DNA of 56,591 nt from an uncultured Mycoplasmatota bacterium (GCA_948466315.1 CAOJZZ010000004.1:1-56591), one strand, 5' to 3'. Counted from the first letter of the stretch, positions 25,589 to 35,725 are shown. Program-made: numbers and translations. The notes: generated by a model not told the origin, from the sequence alone.

Positions 25589-27736
25589 TTGAAAAAGAAA
25601 AAGAAGAGAAATAATGTAAAATATTCTAAAGTAATTATCATATTTTCTCTTCTTTTATTTGGCATCATAATAGGAAGAGTTATCCAATTATCTACCTCTA
25701 GTGAAATAGATGGTGTTAACCTAAAGAAATTAGCTGCTAAAAGAACTACTAAAACTGAAACACTACCAGCTCAAAGAGGTAGTATTTACTCATCTAATGG
25801 TGATATCCTTGCTCAAAATGTTTCATCTTATAAATTAATAGCCTATCTAGATCCTAAAAGAACAACTAAAAAGAATAAACCTCAGCATGTAGTTGATAAA
25901 GAAAAAACAGCAGAATCTCTTTCGCCAATACTAGGGATGGAAAAAGATGAAGTTTTAAAATACTTAAACAAAGAAAATGTTTATCAGACTGAATTTGGTA
26001 GCAAAGGCAAAGGACTTAATGAATTAACAAGAAAAAAGATTGAAGATTTAAACTTACCAGGACTAGATTTTATTGAAAGTTTTAGAAGATATTATCCTAA
26101 AGGAGATTTTGCTTCTTATACCATTGGTTATGCTAAAAGTAGTGAAGAAGATTCAAATGACTTAATTGTTGGAGAAATGGGAGTAGAAAAATATTATGAT
26201 AAAATTCTAAAAGGAGAAGATGGATATATAACTTATCAAAAGGACCTGAAAGGTTACAAAATTTCTGATACTAATGTTGTAAGACATGATGCTAGTCAAG
26301 GAAAAGATATTTATCTAACTATTGATAGTAATATCCAATTTTTTGTTGAACAAGCCCTAAATAATGCTGATATTGACTATGATTTTGAATGGTTTCATAT
26401 TACTATTGCTGATGCTAAAACAGCGGCTGTCTTAGCAACCGCTACTGCTCCATCTTTTGATCCTAATAAAAGAAATATGACTAACTATTTAGATCTTTTA
26501 GTTTCATCTCCATATGAACCAGGTTCAACTATGAAAACATTTACTTATATGGCTGCTATGGAAAACGGTGTTTATGATGGAAATGAAACATATAATTCTG
26601 GTGTTTACACCACCTCAGATGGAACCCAAATAGGTGATTGGGACAGGAATGGTTGGGGAACAATAACTTTTGACAAAGGTTATGCTATGAGTAGTAATGT
26701 TGGTATCATTAATTTAATAAATCGTCATATGTCAAGTATTATGTTAAGACAATACTTTAAAAAATTAGGTTTTGGTAAAAAAACTAGAATATCCCTTCCT
26801 AATGAAGCTACAGGTAGTCTAGACTTTAAATACGAAACTGAAATATTTAATGCTGGCTTTGGGCAAAGAGTAACAACCACTCCGATTCAAAATATTCAAG
26901 CGATGACACCTTTAACTAATGATGGTATGTTATTAAGACCTTATATTGTTGAAAAAATAGTAGATCCTGATACTAAAGAGATAATTCTTCAAAATAAAAA
27001 AGATGAACAAGAACGTGTAGCTTCAAGTGCAACCATTCAGAAAATGATTCAACTAATGGATGATTGTGTCAACGGACTTGGCAATACTGGAAGCAGGTAT
27101 CGTCTAGATAGTGGTGAATTAATAGGAAAAACAGGTACTGCTCAAATCGCTAATGAAAGTGGCGGAGGTTATTTGTCAGGAGAAGCTGATATCATTTCTT
27201 CTTTCGCTGGACTCTATCCAAAAAGTAACCCCCAAATAATCATTTATGCTTCTGTAAAAAGACCAACTGCTGGTAGTCAAAAACCAATAGCCAATGCCAT
27301 TAAAGAAATTGTTGAAAATATTTCAAAATACTATGGTAATCATGATATTAAAGAAAATGTAATACCAATTACTGACTATAAATTACCAAGTTTTACTAAT
27401 AAAAAATTAGACACAGTAAAAACTACTTTAGATGCTGATGGTATGAAATATCAAATTATTGGTTCAGGTAATAAAGTAATAAAACAATCTCCTACTAAAG
27501 ATACTACAATTACCAATAAAGATACCATTTATTTAATAACCAATGACCAAGAAATAACTATTCCTAATGTAGTAGGGCTATCATCAAAAGTAGCTAAAGA
27601 CTTATTGCAAAAACTAGATGTTAAAGTAAATCTAGACGGAGTAGGCTATGTAGTAGAACAATCAATTCCAGAAGGAACAAAAATCACACCAGGTTTAGAA
27701 ATAAAATTAAACTTATCTCCAAAATTTAGTGCCTAA
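25589..27736 (+). CDS. pbpB: PbpB/PBP2B-type class B penicillin-binding protein with two PASTA domains (intact)
   Basis: A 715-residue protein with an N-terminal membrane helix (VIIIFSLLLFGIIIGRVIQL), a dimerisation domain beginning 'PAQRGSIYSSNGDILAQN', and a transpeptidase domain with catalytic S-T-M-K at residues 313-316, S-S-N at 368-370 and K-T-G at 514-516. Two C-terminal PASTA repeats follow ('PSFTNKKLDTVKTTL' and 'IPNVVGLSSKVAKDLLQKL'). Length and domain set match PbpB of Bacillus subtilis, which cross-links septal peptidoglycan. The start codon is TTG at 25589 after GGGAAGTGA. It is the vegetative counterpart of the split gene at 38433 and presumably partners with FtsW at 8912. Confidence 0.95.
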   Translation: MKKKKKRNNVKYSKVIIIFSLLLFGIIIGRVIQLSTSSEIDGVNLKKLAAKRTTKTETLPAQRGSIYSSNGDILAQNVSSYKLIAYLDPKRTTKKNKPQHVVDKEKTAESLSPILGMEKDEVLKYLNKENVYQTEFGSKGKGLNELTRKKIEDLNLPGLDFIESFRRYYPKGDFASYTIGYAKSSEEDSNDLIVGEMGVEKYYDKILKGEDGYITYQKDLKGYKISDTNVVRHDASQGKDIYLTIDSNIQFFVEQALNNADIDYDFEWFHITIADAKTAAVLATATAPSFDPNKRNMTNYLDLLVSSPYEPGSTMKTFTYMAAMENGVYDGNETYNSGVYTTSDGTQIGDWDRNGWGTITFDKGYAMSSNVGIINLINRHMSSIMLRQYFKKLGFGKKTRISLPNEATGSLDFKYETEIFNAGFGQRVTTTPIQNIQAMTPLTNDGMLLRPYIVEKIVDPDTKEIILQNKKDEQERVASSATIQKMIQLMDDCVNGLGNTGSRYRLDSGELIGKTGTAQIANESGGGYLSGEADIISSFAGLYPKSNPQIIIYASVKRPTAGSQKPIANAIKEIVENISKYYGNHDIKENVIPITDYKLPSFTNKKLDTVKTTLDADGMKYQIIGSGNKVIKQSPTKDTTITNKDTIYLITNDQEITIPNVVGLSSKVAKDLLQKLDVKVNLDGVGYVVEQSIPEGTKITPGLEIKLNLSPKFSA

Positions 27737-27746
27737 TGGAGGCTTT

Positions 27747-28637
27747 ATGAATAAAAAGATAATAACATTAATAGAGGCTATTGTAATAATAATAATCACA
27801 ATTCTATCAGTCTGTTTTAAATTTTACCCAGAATATAAAAAGACCCAAGGAAGCAGTGATTCTTTCTTAGATGTTGAAAATTATAAAGACATAGTCGAAC
27901 TATCAATAAATCAAGCCCCAAACTTTGCCTTAATTACTAATAATAACAATGAAGTAGCTTCTATTTTCTTTTTCGATGAAGCCTCTTTGTGTCTTTATAA
28001 TAAAAATATTGAAAACAACCAAATACCTACAACTATCAAAGAAATTATAAAACATCTGATTCAAAACGATTATTTAAAACAATATGATACTATAACTATA
28101 ACAAAATATAAAAATAATTCCTATCAAGATATAAAAAAAAGTATTCAAGATGAATTAACTAGATTACAACTAGATCTTACCTTAATAGAAAATGAAAATA
28201 CACTTACAGAAAAGGCTAAACAATTAGACTTAACTGGAGAAGACGATAAAACAATATTAAGACAATTAAATATATATTCCCAAGATATCATAAGAAAAAA
28301 TAAAAATAATGTTAATAAAAAAGATAATCAAACTATAACAAATAATAAAGAGAATTTAACAGAAGAAAAAGCTCAAGAGTATATAGAAAATGTTTATAAA
28401 AAAATTGCTAATTACACTAAAGAAAACAACATTATAAATCAGGAAATAACTTCTAATATTTTACCAATAACTTTAATACCAGCAGATCAGTCTGGCACTT
28501 ATTATCCTAGTGAGAAAAGTTGGTATTACATAGAAAATGGTCAAATATATGCTTATATAAATCTAAAGACACCAACTACTAACTATAGCTACTGCTATCA
28601 AGGCTCAATAAATATTTATAAAAAAGGGGAATGCTAA
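27747..28637 (+). CDS. Uncharacterised membrane-anchored extracytoplasmic protein
   Basis: A 296-residue protein with one N-terminal membrane helix (IITLIEAIVIIIITILSVCF) and a long Lys/Asn-rich, largely helical outside part. It ends in a small beta-type domain with 'YYPSEKSWYYIENGQIYAYI' and two cysteines near the C-terminus (SYCYQGSINIYKKGEC) that could pair. The ATG at 27747 follows GGAGG at correct spacing, so the GTG overlapping pbpB is not the start. It lies 10 bases after pbpB and directly abuts the next gene, so it belongs to the division operon. I do not recognise a family; an envelope or division-associated role is inferred from context only. Confidence 0.65.
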   Translation: MNKKIITLIEAIVIIIITILSVCFKFYPEYKKTQGSSDSFLDVENYKDIVELSINQAPNFALITNNNNEVASIFFFDEASLCLYNKNIENNQIPTTIKEIIKHLIQNDYLKQYDTITITKYKNNSYQDIKKSIQDELTRLQLDLTLIENENTLTEKAKQLDLTGEDDKTILRQLNIYSQDIIRKNKNNVNKKDNQTITNNKENLTEEKAQEYIENVYKKIANYTKENNIINQEITSNILPITLIPADQSGTYYPSEKSWYYIENGQIYAYINLKTPTTNYSYCYQGSINIYKKGEC

Positions 28638-29174
28638 ATGAAAACAAGAATCAATATGAGGAACTTAATTATTATAATACTTTGTATTACTATTATTTGT
28701 ATGGGGATAAGCTTTGCCTACCTTTCTGTAAAATTAGAAAAGAAAAATCAACAAAAAGAAATCTTTGACGTCTCTTTTACCAAAATTAGTAATAAAAGTC
28801 ATGTTAAGGGCGGACAAATAGCTCCTAGTGGTACTCATAGTATCACTGACCAAGGAAAAACTCTAAATATGCATCTTATTTTGAATATGCCACATGATGA
28901 ACTGGCATATACAGTCATAATAAAAAATGAAGGTACCATACCAGCTGAAATTGTAAGTATAAAAGAATTTCCCGATTTTACAAACAACATCAGTGCTGAA
29001 CAAAGTATTTTACCATTATCCATATCTCATAATGACGTAATAGGAGAAGTGCTTCAACCACAAGAAGAAATAGAATTAACAATAACAGCCATTTATAATC
29101 CTACTACCAGTATTACCTCTAAAACAATAGACTACCAATTAAGCGTTATTGCTACTACACCAAAAGAAGATTAA
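28638..29174 (+). CDS. Secreted or anchored beta-sandwich protein, TasA/SipW-substrate-like
   Basis: A 178-residue protein. An N-terminal signal-anchor helix (LIIIILCITIICMGISFAYL) is followed by an extracytoplasmic beta-rich domain with 'LNMHLILNMPHDELAYTVII', 'KNEGTIPAEIVSIKEF' and 'LQPQEEIELTITAIYNP'. The pattern (short helix ending in SFAY, then a beta domain of 'KNEGTIPAEI' type) resembles TasA/camelysin-like or DUF11-like exported proteins processed by SipW-type peptidases. It starts immediately after the preceding stop. Function unknown. Confidence 0.6.
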   Translation: MKTRINMRNLIIIILCITIICMGISFAYLSVKLEKKNQQKEIFDVSFTKISNKSHVKGGQIAPSGTHSITDQGKTLNMHLILNMPHDELAYTVIIKNEGTIPAEIVSIKEFPDFTNNISAEQSILPLSISHNDVIGEVLQPQEEIELTITAIYNPTTSITSKTIDYQLSVIATTPKED

Positions 29175-29517
29175 TAATTTTTTTGTTAATAAAGTAAAGT
29201 AGAAAGGAACCTTATCTTAACAAAATTATTTAAATATTTAATATATTGAAATATATCTTATATTTATGAAGATAACTTATTTTTGTAGTTATTTAGTATA
29301 AATAAAGTTATTTTAATAGATAAATAGTTATAAAATATCATATCCATTATTAAATTATCTCTCAAAATTATAAATATCCTAAGTCCTTACTCTATAATAA
29401 ATATTAAAATAACTTTAACTAATTAATGCTCTAATATCTATTCGATACAAAAAACTACCTTCATTGACAAGTAAGCTATTTTTGATATAATTATATATAG
29501 AATAGGAGTTCAGCTTT
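29175..29517 (+). promoter_or_regulatory. Intergenic region with a consensus promoter at its 3' end
   Basis: Gene-free AT-rich spacer of 343 bases. A promoter is visible at its end: TTGACA at 29464-29469 and TATAAT at 29486-29491 (16-base spacing), leading to the gene at 29518. The division operon therefore likely ends at 29174, although no clear hairpin terminator was found. Confidence 0.6.
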
Positions 29518-31047
29518 ATGGATAATAAAAAAATAGAAGTATTAGATTCAAAAACAACAGAGATTAAAATAATTAATCAAGAACAAACAGAAATGCTAAC
29601 GCCACCAGCAGCACCACCTCAAATTGAAAATACTTCTTTTAACCAAAAAACAACTAACTACGAAGAACCACTTCCTAAAAAAACTTTCAAAATATCTTTA
29701 AAACAAATAATAGGTATAATTACCTGTATAGTTCTTGCTATTATCCTAATAGTAATAGGGTGTTATCTTTCTTATGTCAGCAATCCAAAGCAAATAATAA
29801 AAACATCTATAAATAATTTTGCCTTAGCCCTAAATGATTTATTCAAGAAAGACGAAGACTTAGATATGAAAGATACCTATACACTTACTTCTGACATAAA
29901 ATTAGATTTAAAAAGTAATAATACAATTAACCAAAATACTGAGCAACTTATTATTAATAATCTTCTAAAAAATCTTAGTAATACTAATAATAGTTTAGTT
30001 TACAAAAAAGATAAAAATAAAAAACAACTATACATAAATTGGGCAACTAATTATAATAATCAAGAATTACTAAATACCAAATACTTAATAAGTGATTCTA
30101 CAGAATATTATTATGTAAGTGGCTTTCTCGATAAATATGTAAATAATGGTACTAATAACTATTTTGAATCTTTAAATGAAGAAACTACCACTAAAGACAA
30201 CATCACTTATATTTATGATACTATACTAAAATCTTTACAAGAGAACTTAAAAGATGATTATTTTGAAAAATATCAAGAAACAACTTCTTTTTCTTCAAAA
30301 GATGAAAAATTAACTAAGGTTTCATTAAAATTAAATAATGAACGTCTAAAAAAAATCTCTTCTGGTATCTTAAAAGATTTAAAAAATGATTCTAAAGCTA
30401 AAGGGATATTAACTAATACAGATAAGGACTTCTTTAAGAAAAAAGACAAAGATTCTACTAAGTTTTTAGAAAAAGATGAAAATATTATTTTTAATGTTTA
30501 TACAACTAACATACTACATAAAATTAAAAAGTATGAATTAATTTATCAAAATAATACAGAAGAGACTAAAATAACCTATGAACAAGATATTGACAAAAGT
30601 CAAGGGACAATGTATATAATAGAAAATAATAAGGTTACTTATGAATTAAAAATTACTAAAGTAAATAATAAATACAAAATAAATATTTTAGATGCTAATT
30701 CTAATAACCAATTAGGAAAAATCACCTTCGAAAAAAATAACAAACGGACATCTCTATTAGTAGACTTTAGTAATAATAATAACCAAATAAATATAGATTA
30801 TGACCTAAGACTAAGTAATATAGTACCTAATAAGTCTTATGATAGTACTATGAAATTATCACTTAAGATAATAGAAAATAATACAAGTATTTTAAATGGA
30901 AGTATAAAAGCTACTAATAAAATTACTAATAAAGTAAAAATCTCAGAGGAAACACAAACATCAATTCTAGAAAGTAGTATCACAGAAGAACAAAGAAATA
31001 TATTAAACCAAAAACTAGAAAGTATTCTAAATCAGTTAACAAGCTAG
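29518..31047 (+). CDS. Uncharacterised bitopic membrane protein, paralogue 1
   Basis: A 509-residue protein: a Pro/Gln-rich cytoplasmic N-terminus of about 60 residues, one membrane helix (IIGIITCIVLAIILIVIGCY), then a large Asn/Lys-rich extracytoplasmic part. It is paralogous to the protein at 34289: compare 'YYVSGFLDKYVNNGTNNYFE' with 'YYLIKGLFDNYVDGGENKYF', and 'ENLKDDYFEKYQ' with 'KNLKDDYFTNEN'. The two flank the NatAB/Spx block. The outside part looks like repeated amphipathic beta strands, as in lipid- or wall-binding domains, but no known family is recognisable. The high Asn/Lys content reflects AT-rich DNA. Confidence 0.65.
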   Translation: MDNKKIEVLDSKTTEIKIINQEQTEMLTPPAAPPQIENTSFNQKTTNYEEPLPKKTFKISLKQIIGIITCIVLAIILIVIGCYLSYVSNPKQIIKTSINNFALALNDLFKKDEDLDMKDTYTLTSDIKLDLKSNNTINQNTEQLIINNLLKNLSNTNNSLVYKKDKNKKQLYINWATNYNNQELLNTKYLISDSTEYYYVSGFLDKYVNNGTNNYFESLNEETTTKDNITYIYDTILKSLQENLKDDYFEKYQETTSFSSKDEKLTKVSLKLNNERLKKISSGILKDLKNDSKAKGILTNTDKDFFKKKDKDSTKFLEKDENIIFNVYTTNILHKIKKYELIYQNNTEETKITYEQDIDKSQGTMYIIENNKVTYELKITKVNNKYKINILDANSNNQLGKITFEKNNKRTSLLVDFSNNNNQINIDYDLRLSNIVPNKSYDSTMKLSLKIIENNTSILNGSIKATNKITNKVKISEETQTSILESSITEEQRNILNQKLESILNQLTS

Positions 31048-31062
31048 AAAAAGGAGTAGTAT

Positions 31063-31614
31063 ATGAGTAGAGAACAAAAAAATGTCAAAAAATCCCCTAA
31101 CAAAACTAAAAATAAAAAATTAATCAAAGAAAAAACACCAAAAACAAATTCTGATAAAGTACTAATAACAGTCTTTTTCTTATTATTAATATTAGTAGTT
31201 ATCTTAGGTATAAGTGTTTTAAATGCTAAAAATAAAAATATTGATAAAATTAAAGCTAATGTTATAATACCAGTATTAGGAACTAAATTAAATAATTCTT
31301 TAAGTGTAGATATCTCTAATATGAAAAAAACAGAAGAAAAAGAATATATTTTTAAAATTGCTAACTATCGAGGAAATAAAATAAATAAAGAAAATATAGA
31401 GTATCAAATAAATTTAACTAAACCAAAAAATGTTACTTTAAAATTATATAAAAACGATAATAATACTAATCTCTTAAGTAACAAGGAAACTTTAGAAATA
31501 GGTGGAATACAATTAGAAAGGAATAAGAAAAAAGTCGATTTATATCGATTAGTCATTAAAAGTAATAAAAAGACTACCAAAGATGATAAAATAGAAATTA
31601 TAATAAAAAGTTAA
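31063..31614 (+). CDS. Uncharacterised bitopic membrane protein
   Basis: A 183-residue protein with a strongly basic N-terminus (EQKNVKKSPNKTKNKKLIKE), one membrane helix (VLITVFFLLLILVVILGISV) and a small beta-type outside domain ('VIIPVLGTKLNNSLSVDI', 'EYIFKIANYRGNKINKENIE'). The domain resembles the short exported beta-sandwich proteins common in this window. It follows the previous gene by 15 bases and carries its own AAAGGAG site, so the two are probably co-transcribed. No function can be assigned. Confidence 0.6.
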   Translation: MSREQKNVKKSPNKTKNKKLIKEKTPKTNSDKVLITVFFLLLILVVILGISVLNAKNKNIDKIKANVIIPVLGTKLNNSLSVDISNMKKTEEKEYIFKIANYRGNKINKENIEYQINLTKPKNVTLKLYKNDNNTNLLSNKETLEIGGIQLERNKKKVDLYRLVIKSNKKTTKDDKIEIIIKS

Positions 31615-31637
31615 TATTATTTTATAATTAAAATACC

Positions 31638-31673
31638 AAAAAAAATACAGCCTACTAAGGATGTGTTTTTTCT
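31638..31673 (+). terminator. Terminator after the 31063 gene
   Basis: An imperfect hairpin, AAAATACAGCCT / AGGATGTGTTTTTT around ACTA, ends in a T-run. Confidence 0.6.
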
Positions 31674-31796
31674 ATAAATAAATATTTCATAATAAAAAGG
31701 TTACCAGTTATAAGTAACCAAATCAAATGAAATTACTAATTATGTATAAATTTATATTATAATTAATATACAAGAATCAGCATGTAACAGTTCTAA

Positions 31797-32954
31797 CTAA
31801 TTATTAAATAAAACTTTTTCAGATTTATATTGTTTAATAATATAACCTATAACTAATCCAATATAAACAAAAGTAGATAAAACCATCAAACTAATATAGA
31901 AATAATTAATACGATTGGCACTAACATCAGTAAAAATCTGTGTATAGTTTATAAAAGGTATAATAGCTAATATTGTACTTGTTTTTATATTAGTTAAAAA
32001 AGCAATAATTCCTGGAAAAAAACTAATAAAAGTAATAGGTGTAAGAGCACTCTGTGCCTCTTTAAAAGTTTTAGATTTAGAAGCAATCGCTATACAAAGA
32101 CCACTTATTAATAATGAATAACAAATAATAATAAAAATTGTAATAACAATAGTAGGTATATTAGGTATTATATTAATATCTTTATAAATATCAAAAGCTC
32201 CACCTGCATAAATCAAAGAAATAATAGCTAAGATAAAACTTAAAACTCCTGTAATAACAGATGATAATGAAACACTTAAGAACTTTCCTATGATAATATC
32301 CTTACTTTTTATAGGGAAGGTAAGAAGTGTCTCTAAAGTACCTCTTTCTTTTTCTCCAGCAGTAGTATCAGTAGCTGGATAAGTAGCAGAAATAGTAATT
32401 GCCATAATTACAAATAAAAAGGCATAACTGGTAACATAACTAGCATAAAAATTATCTTCTTCTTTTCCGATTTTTTTATAATCAATAGCCAAGATATTTA
32501 AAACCTTATTACTATCAATATGAACGTTTTCTAAATAATTGTTTTGTAAATAAACTTTATATTGGTTAAGAAACTCCTCAGCTACAGTAAGAGCTAAATT
32601 ACTTTTTTCCTTATTTTGATCATAATTAATCGTATAACTATCTTTATTTTTTGTGATATACAATGAGATTTTTTCTTCTTGACATAATTTTTTTAGTTTA
32701 GAATCCTCTTCTATTTTTACTTTAATATTATTATTTTTAGCTATTTCTTTTTCGATATCCGATAATTGATAATCAAATCCAATTGTAAATACCTGGTCAA
32801 CTCCTTTACTAACATTAGAATCAAATAATGCTGACATTCCAATAACTAATAAAGGAATCATAAAAGGCACAATTAACATCATAGCTAATGACTTTTTGTC
32901 GCGAAAAACTTCTCGTAATTCCTTTTTTAATACTAAAAATGTATTATTTTTCAT
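31797..32954 (-). CDS. ABC-2 type permease, NatB-like
   Basis: A protein of about 385 residues with an N-terminal helix, a large extracytoplasmic loop (about 140 residues) and five or six C-terminal helices. The ABC-2/NatB signature 'DTTAGEKERGTLETLLTFPI' is present. It forms the membrane half of an exporter with the ATPase encoded just upstream; NatAB homologues extrude sodium or confer resistance to membrane-active compounds. ATG at 32954 is preceded by GGAGGTG, making it the likely start. The gene overlaps the ATPase gene by about 11 bases. Confidence 0.8.
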   Translation of the reverse strand: MKNNTFLVLKKELREVFRDKKSLAMMLIVPFMIPLLVIGMSALFDSNVSKGVDQVFTIGFDYQLSDIEKEIAKNNNIKVKIEEDSKLKKLCQEEKISLYITKNKDSYTINYDQNKEKSNLALTVAEEFLNQYKVYLQNNYLENVHIDSNKVLNILAIDYKKIGKEEDNFYASYVTSYAFLFVIMAITISATYPATDTTAGEKERGTLETLLTFPIKSKDIIIGKFLSVSLSSVITGVLSFILAIISLIYAGGAFDIYKDINIIPNIPTIVITIFIIICYSLLISGLCIAIASKSKTFKEAQSALTPITFISFFPGIIAFLTNIKTSTILAIIPFINYTQIFTDVSANRINYFYISLMVLSTFVYIGLVIGYIIKQYKSEKVLFNN

Positions 32955-33702
32955 TATCAACACCTCCAATTAAGAAAAAGAAACTATCTCTTAAATTAGT
33001 AGTTTTAGTTTCCTTTTTTATTTGTTCTGGAGTACCACTTTTAATAACTTTCCCCTTATTAACCATAAAAACTAAATCACAAATATTTTCAGCTTCCTCC
33101 ATATAATGAGTAGAATAAAGAATAATTTTTTTCTTTTTCTTCTCTTTTTTGATAAAATCCAAAATAATTTGACTAGAAATAATATCTAAACCACTAGTAG
33201 CTTCATCTAATATATAGTATTTTGGATTATGAATTAAACACCTAGCAATATTAACACGTTGTGCTTGTCCCGTAGATAAATTTTCAATACGATTATATAA
33301 AAAACTCTCCATTTCCAAAGTTTTTGCTATTTCTTTAATTCTTTTTTCAATATCTTCACTAGGTACTTTATAAAATTCACAACACATTTTTAAAAGTTCA
33401 TATGCTGAAATAGATTTATATATTTTAGTATTACCTGAAAGATAAGCTATTTGCTGTTTAATTTGCAATTCGTTTTTTTGATAAGACATATTATCAAAGA
33501 AAATACTACCAGAAGTTGGATTTAGAATACCTCCAATCATTCGTAAAAGTGTCGTTTTACCAGCTCCATTAGGACCTAAAATACCAATAATTTGTCCATC
33601 ATGAGCCTCGAACGAAATATCATTAACAGCAAAAAATTCATTTGTCTTTTTACCATTAACTTGTTTTATAAATTTTTTCTTAAGATTTGTAACTTTAATC
33701 AT
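32944..33702 (-). CDS. ABC transporter ATPase, NatA-like
   Basis: A 252-residue ATPase with Walker A 'GILGPNGAGKTTLLRMI', Q-loop region 'IAYLSGNTKIYK', signature 'ENLSTGQAQRVNIARCL', Walker B 'YYILDEATSGLD' and switch His in 'LYSTHYMEEAE'. The signature 'LSTGQ' matches the NatA/ABC-2 drug-exporter type. The start is ATG at 33702 with GGAGAAAAT in front; the longer open frame to 33795 has no ribosome binding site and overlaps the divergent gene. It energises the permease encoded downstream. Substrate unknown. Confidence 0.9.
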   Translation of the reverse strand: MIKVTNLKKKFIKQVNGKKTNEFFAVNDISFEAHDGQIIGILGPNGAGKTTLLRMIGGILNPTSGSIFFDNMSYQKNELQIKQQIAYLSGNTKIYKSISAYELLKMCCEFYKVPSEDIEKRIKEIAKTLEMESFLYNRIENLSTGQAQRVNIARCLIHNPKYYILDEATSGLDIISSQIILDFIKKEKKKKKIILYSTHYMEEAENICDLVFMVNKGKVIKSGTPEQIKKETKTTNLRDSFFFLIGGVDNEK

Positions 33703-33764
33703 ATTTTCTCCTTTACCAAATATCAAAAATATTGTATCATAGAATAAGAAGAAGGAGAAGTGAT

Positions 33765-34118
33765 ATGTTATTAATTGAGTATAAAAAATGTTCAACTTGT
33801 AAAAAGGCTAAAAGTTATCTTATTAATCATAAATTAAAATTTACACAAAGATGCATTATAGAAGAAACACCATCCAAAGAAGAGTTAAAAAAATGGAGTG
33901 AGCATTATCAAATACCACTTAAAAAGTTTTTTAATACTAGTGGTATAAAATATCGTGAATTAAACTTAAAAGAAAAACTTCCTAATATGACAGATGCTGA
34001 AAAACTAGAGATTCTCTCATCTGATGGAATGCTTATAAAAAGGCCTATTCTAATAACAGATAGTAAGCTCTATCTTGGTTTTAAAGAACAACAATGGCAA
34101 GAATTATTACAAAATTAA
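33765..34118 (+). CDS. Spx/ArsC-family thioredoxin-fold protein
   Basis: A 117-residue protein with an N-terminal 'IEYKKCSTCKKAKSYL' CxxC motif, 'FFNTSGIKYRELNLKEKLPN' and 'GMLIKRPILITDSKLYLGF'. This is the standard layout of the ArsC/Spx/YffB family, with the conserved KRP near residue 90. Spx members bind RNA polymerase in redox stress, ArsC members reduce arsenate, and YffB/YusI members are uncharacterised; the sequence does not clearly pick one. The start at 33765 follows AAGGAGAAG. Divergently transcribed from natA, with overlapping promoter regions. Confidence 0.85.
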   Translation: MLLIEYKKCSTCKKAKSYLINHKLKFTQRCIIEETPSKEELKKWSEHYQIPLKKFFNTSGIKYRELNLKEKLPNMTDAEKLEILSSDGMLIKRPILITDSKLYLGFKEQQWQELLQN

Positions 34119-34288
34119 ATTATTATAATTAATACTTTTATAAATAATTAATTATAAGTTATTAAAACTAACTATAATATTTAAATACTTTTTGTGTAAA
34201 AAAAACATAAAATTAATAAGAAACTAAATTTATAAAAATGTTCTATTAATTTGATATAGACACTTTTATATAAAAAAGGAGTATATGT

Positions 34289-35725
34289 ATGGATACAAAA
34301 AAGAATGAAAAAGATACTAATAATTTAAAAGATAAACAAGCAAAAGAATTATCAAATGAAAAAAAACAATCTCAATCTAAAAAGGGCATAGTAACTATTG
34401 TAATAGTTATAGCAGTTATTTTAACACTAGCCTTCTCAGTCTATAAATTTTATTTTGGCAACTCTAAAAAGATAATTACTAGTTCTATGGATAGTCTTTC
34501 TGGTAGATTAGAGAGTTTCTTAAAAGATAATAATGATGATTATGACTATGGAGAAAACTATACTGCTACAAGTAAACTAACAATAGATGCCTCAAGTGAA
34601 ATTTTAGATACTCTAGCAACCACAGCTCCAGAATATGAAATGTACAATAATATAATTAAAAATTTAAAGAAATTAGACACATCTATTATAACCTCACAAA
34701 GTAAAAAAGATAAAAAAATGTTAATGAAAATAGACAGTAAATTACAAGATGAAGATATTATTAATATTAATTATTTAGTACAAAATAATAAACAATACTA
34801 CTTAATAAAAGGATTATTCGATAATTATGTTGATGGTGGAGAAAATAAATACTTTGAAAATTTAGAAGAGAGTGCCTCAACTATCGAAGATATGCAATAC
34901 GTTTATGATTTAGCATTAGAATCGCTAAAGAAAAATTTAAAAGATGACTATTTTACTAATGAAAATGAGAAAATCAAGGTAAATGAAAAAGATGTTAATG
35001 CTAGAAAAGTTATTTTAACTATTGATAATAAAGCGGCAAAAGAATTAGCTCAAGCTATTTTAAAAGACTTGAAAAAATCAAAAAAAGCTACTAAAATTTT
35101 AGAAAAAGTAAACTCTAATTTTAAAGATGCTAAAGTAGAAGACGATACAGAAATATTTGGTGACGGTGAAAAAATTTGTTATATTGCTTATGTTGACAAA
35201 CTAACTTATAAAAACTTAATGCAAAAAATAGAAGTACATAATAGTAATGAGTCTTTTGCTATTGCGCATGAAGAAACAAATAATAAAGACCAAGATTCTT
35301 TAAATATTTATGAAAATGATAATTTAATTGGAATCATAAATGTAAAAGAGAAAAAAGATGGTTTCTTATTTGAATTATTAAATGATTCTAAACAAAGTAT
35401 TGGTACTCTAAACATTTCTAAAAAAGATCAAGAAACAACTACAAAACTTGATATTGATATAGAAGGTATGAAAATCACCTTTAATATAAACAGTACTAAA
35501 AAAGAAGTGAAAAAGTCTAAAGAATATAAAGTAGAATCAAAAATGGATTTAAAAGTAGAAAGTGAAGGAAGCGAAATTATAAGTCTTAAAATGGATGTTG
35601 ATAGTGATATAGTAACAGAGGTAAATATTAAAGAAGAAATTGATAACGCTACTAGTAATTCTTCCATCAATCAAGAAAAATTACAAGAATATATTATGGA
35701 TACCTTTTTTAAATTAGCAAGTTAA
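34289..35725 (+). CDS. Uncharacterised bitopic membrane protein, paralogue 2
   Basis: A 478-residue protein with a charged cytoplasmic N-terminus, one membrane helix (IVTIVIVIAVILTLAFSVYK) and a long Lys/Asp/Asn-rich extracytoplasmic part that is homologous along its length to the protein at 29518. Shared motifs include 'NLKDDYF' and 'AILKDLKKS'/'GILKDLKND'. It has its own AAAAGGAG ribosome binding site and a terminator, so it is a separate transcription unit. The duplication flanking a transporter block suggests an expanded lineage-specific envelope family. Function unknown. Confidence 0.65.
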   Translation: MDTKKNEKDTNNLKDKQAKELSNEKKQSQSKKGIVTIVIVIAVILTLAFSVYKFYFGNSKKIITSSMDSLSGRLESFLKDNNDDYDYGENYTATSKLTIDASSEILDTLATTAPEYEMYNNIIKNLKKLDTSIITSQSKKDKKMLMKIDSKLQDEDIININYLVQNNKQYYLIKGLFDNYVDGGENKYFENLEESASTIEDMQYVYDLALESLKKNLKDDYFTNENEKIKVNEKDVNARKVILTIDNKAAKELAQAILKDLKKSKKATKILEKVNSNFKDAKVEDDTEIFGDGEKICYIAYVDKLTYKNLMQKIEVHNSNESFAIAHEETNNKDQDSLNIYENDNLIGIINVKEKKDGFLFELLNDSKQSIGTLNISKKDQETTTKLDIDIEGMKITFNINSTKKEVKKSKEYKVESKMDLKVESEGSEIISLKMDVDSDIVTEVNIKEEIDNATSNSSINQEKLQEYIMDTFFKLAS

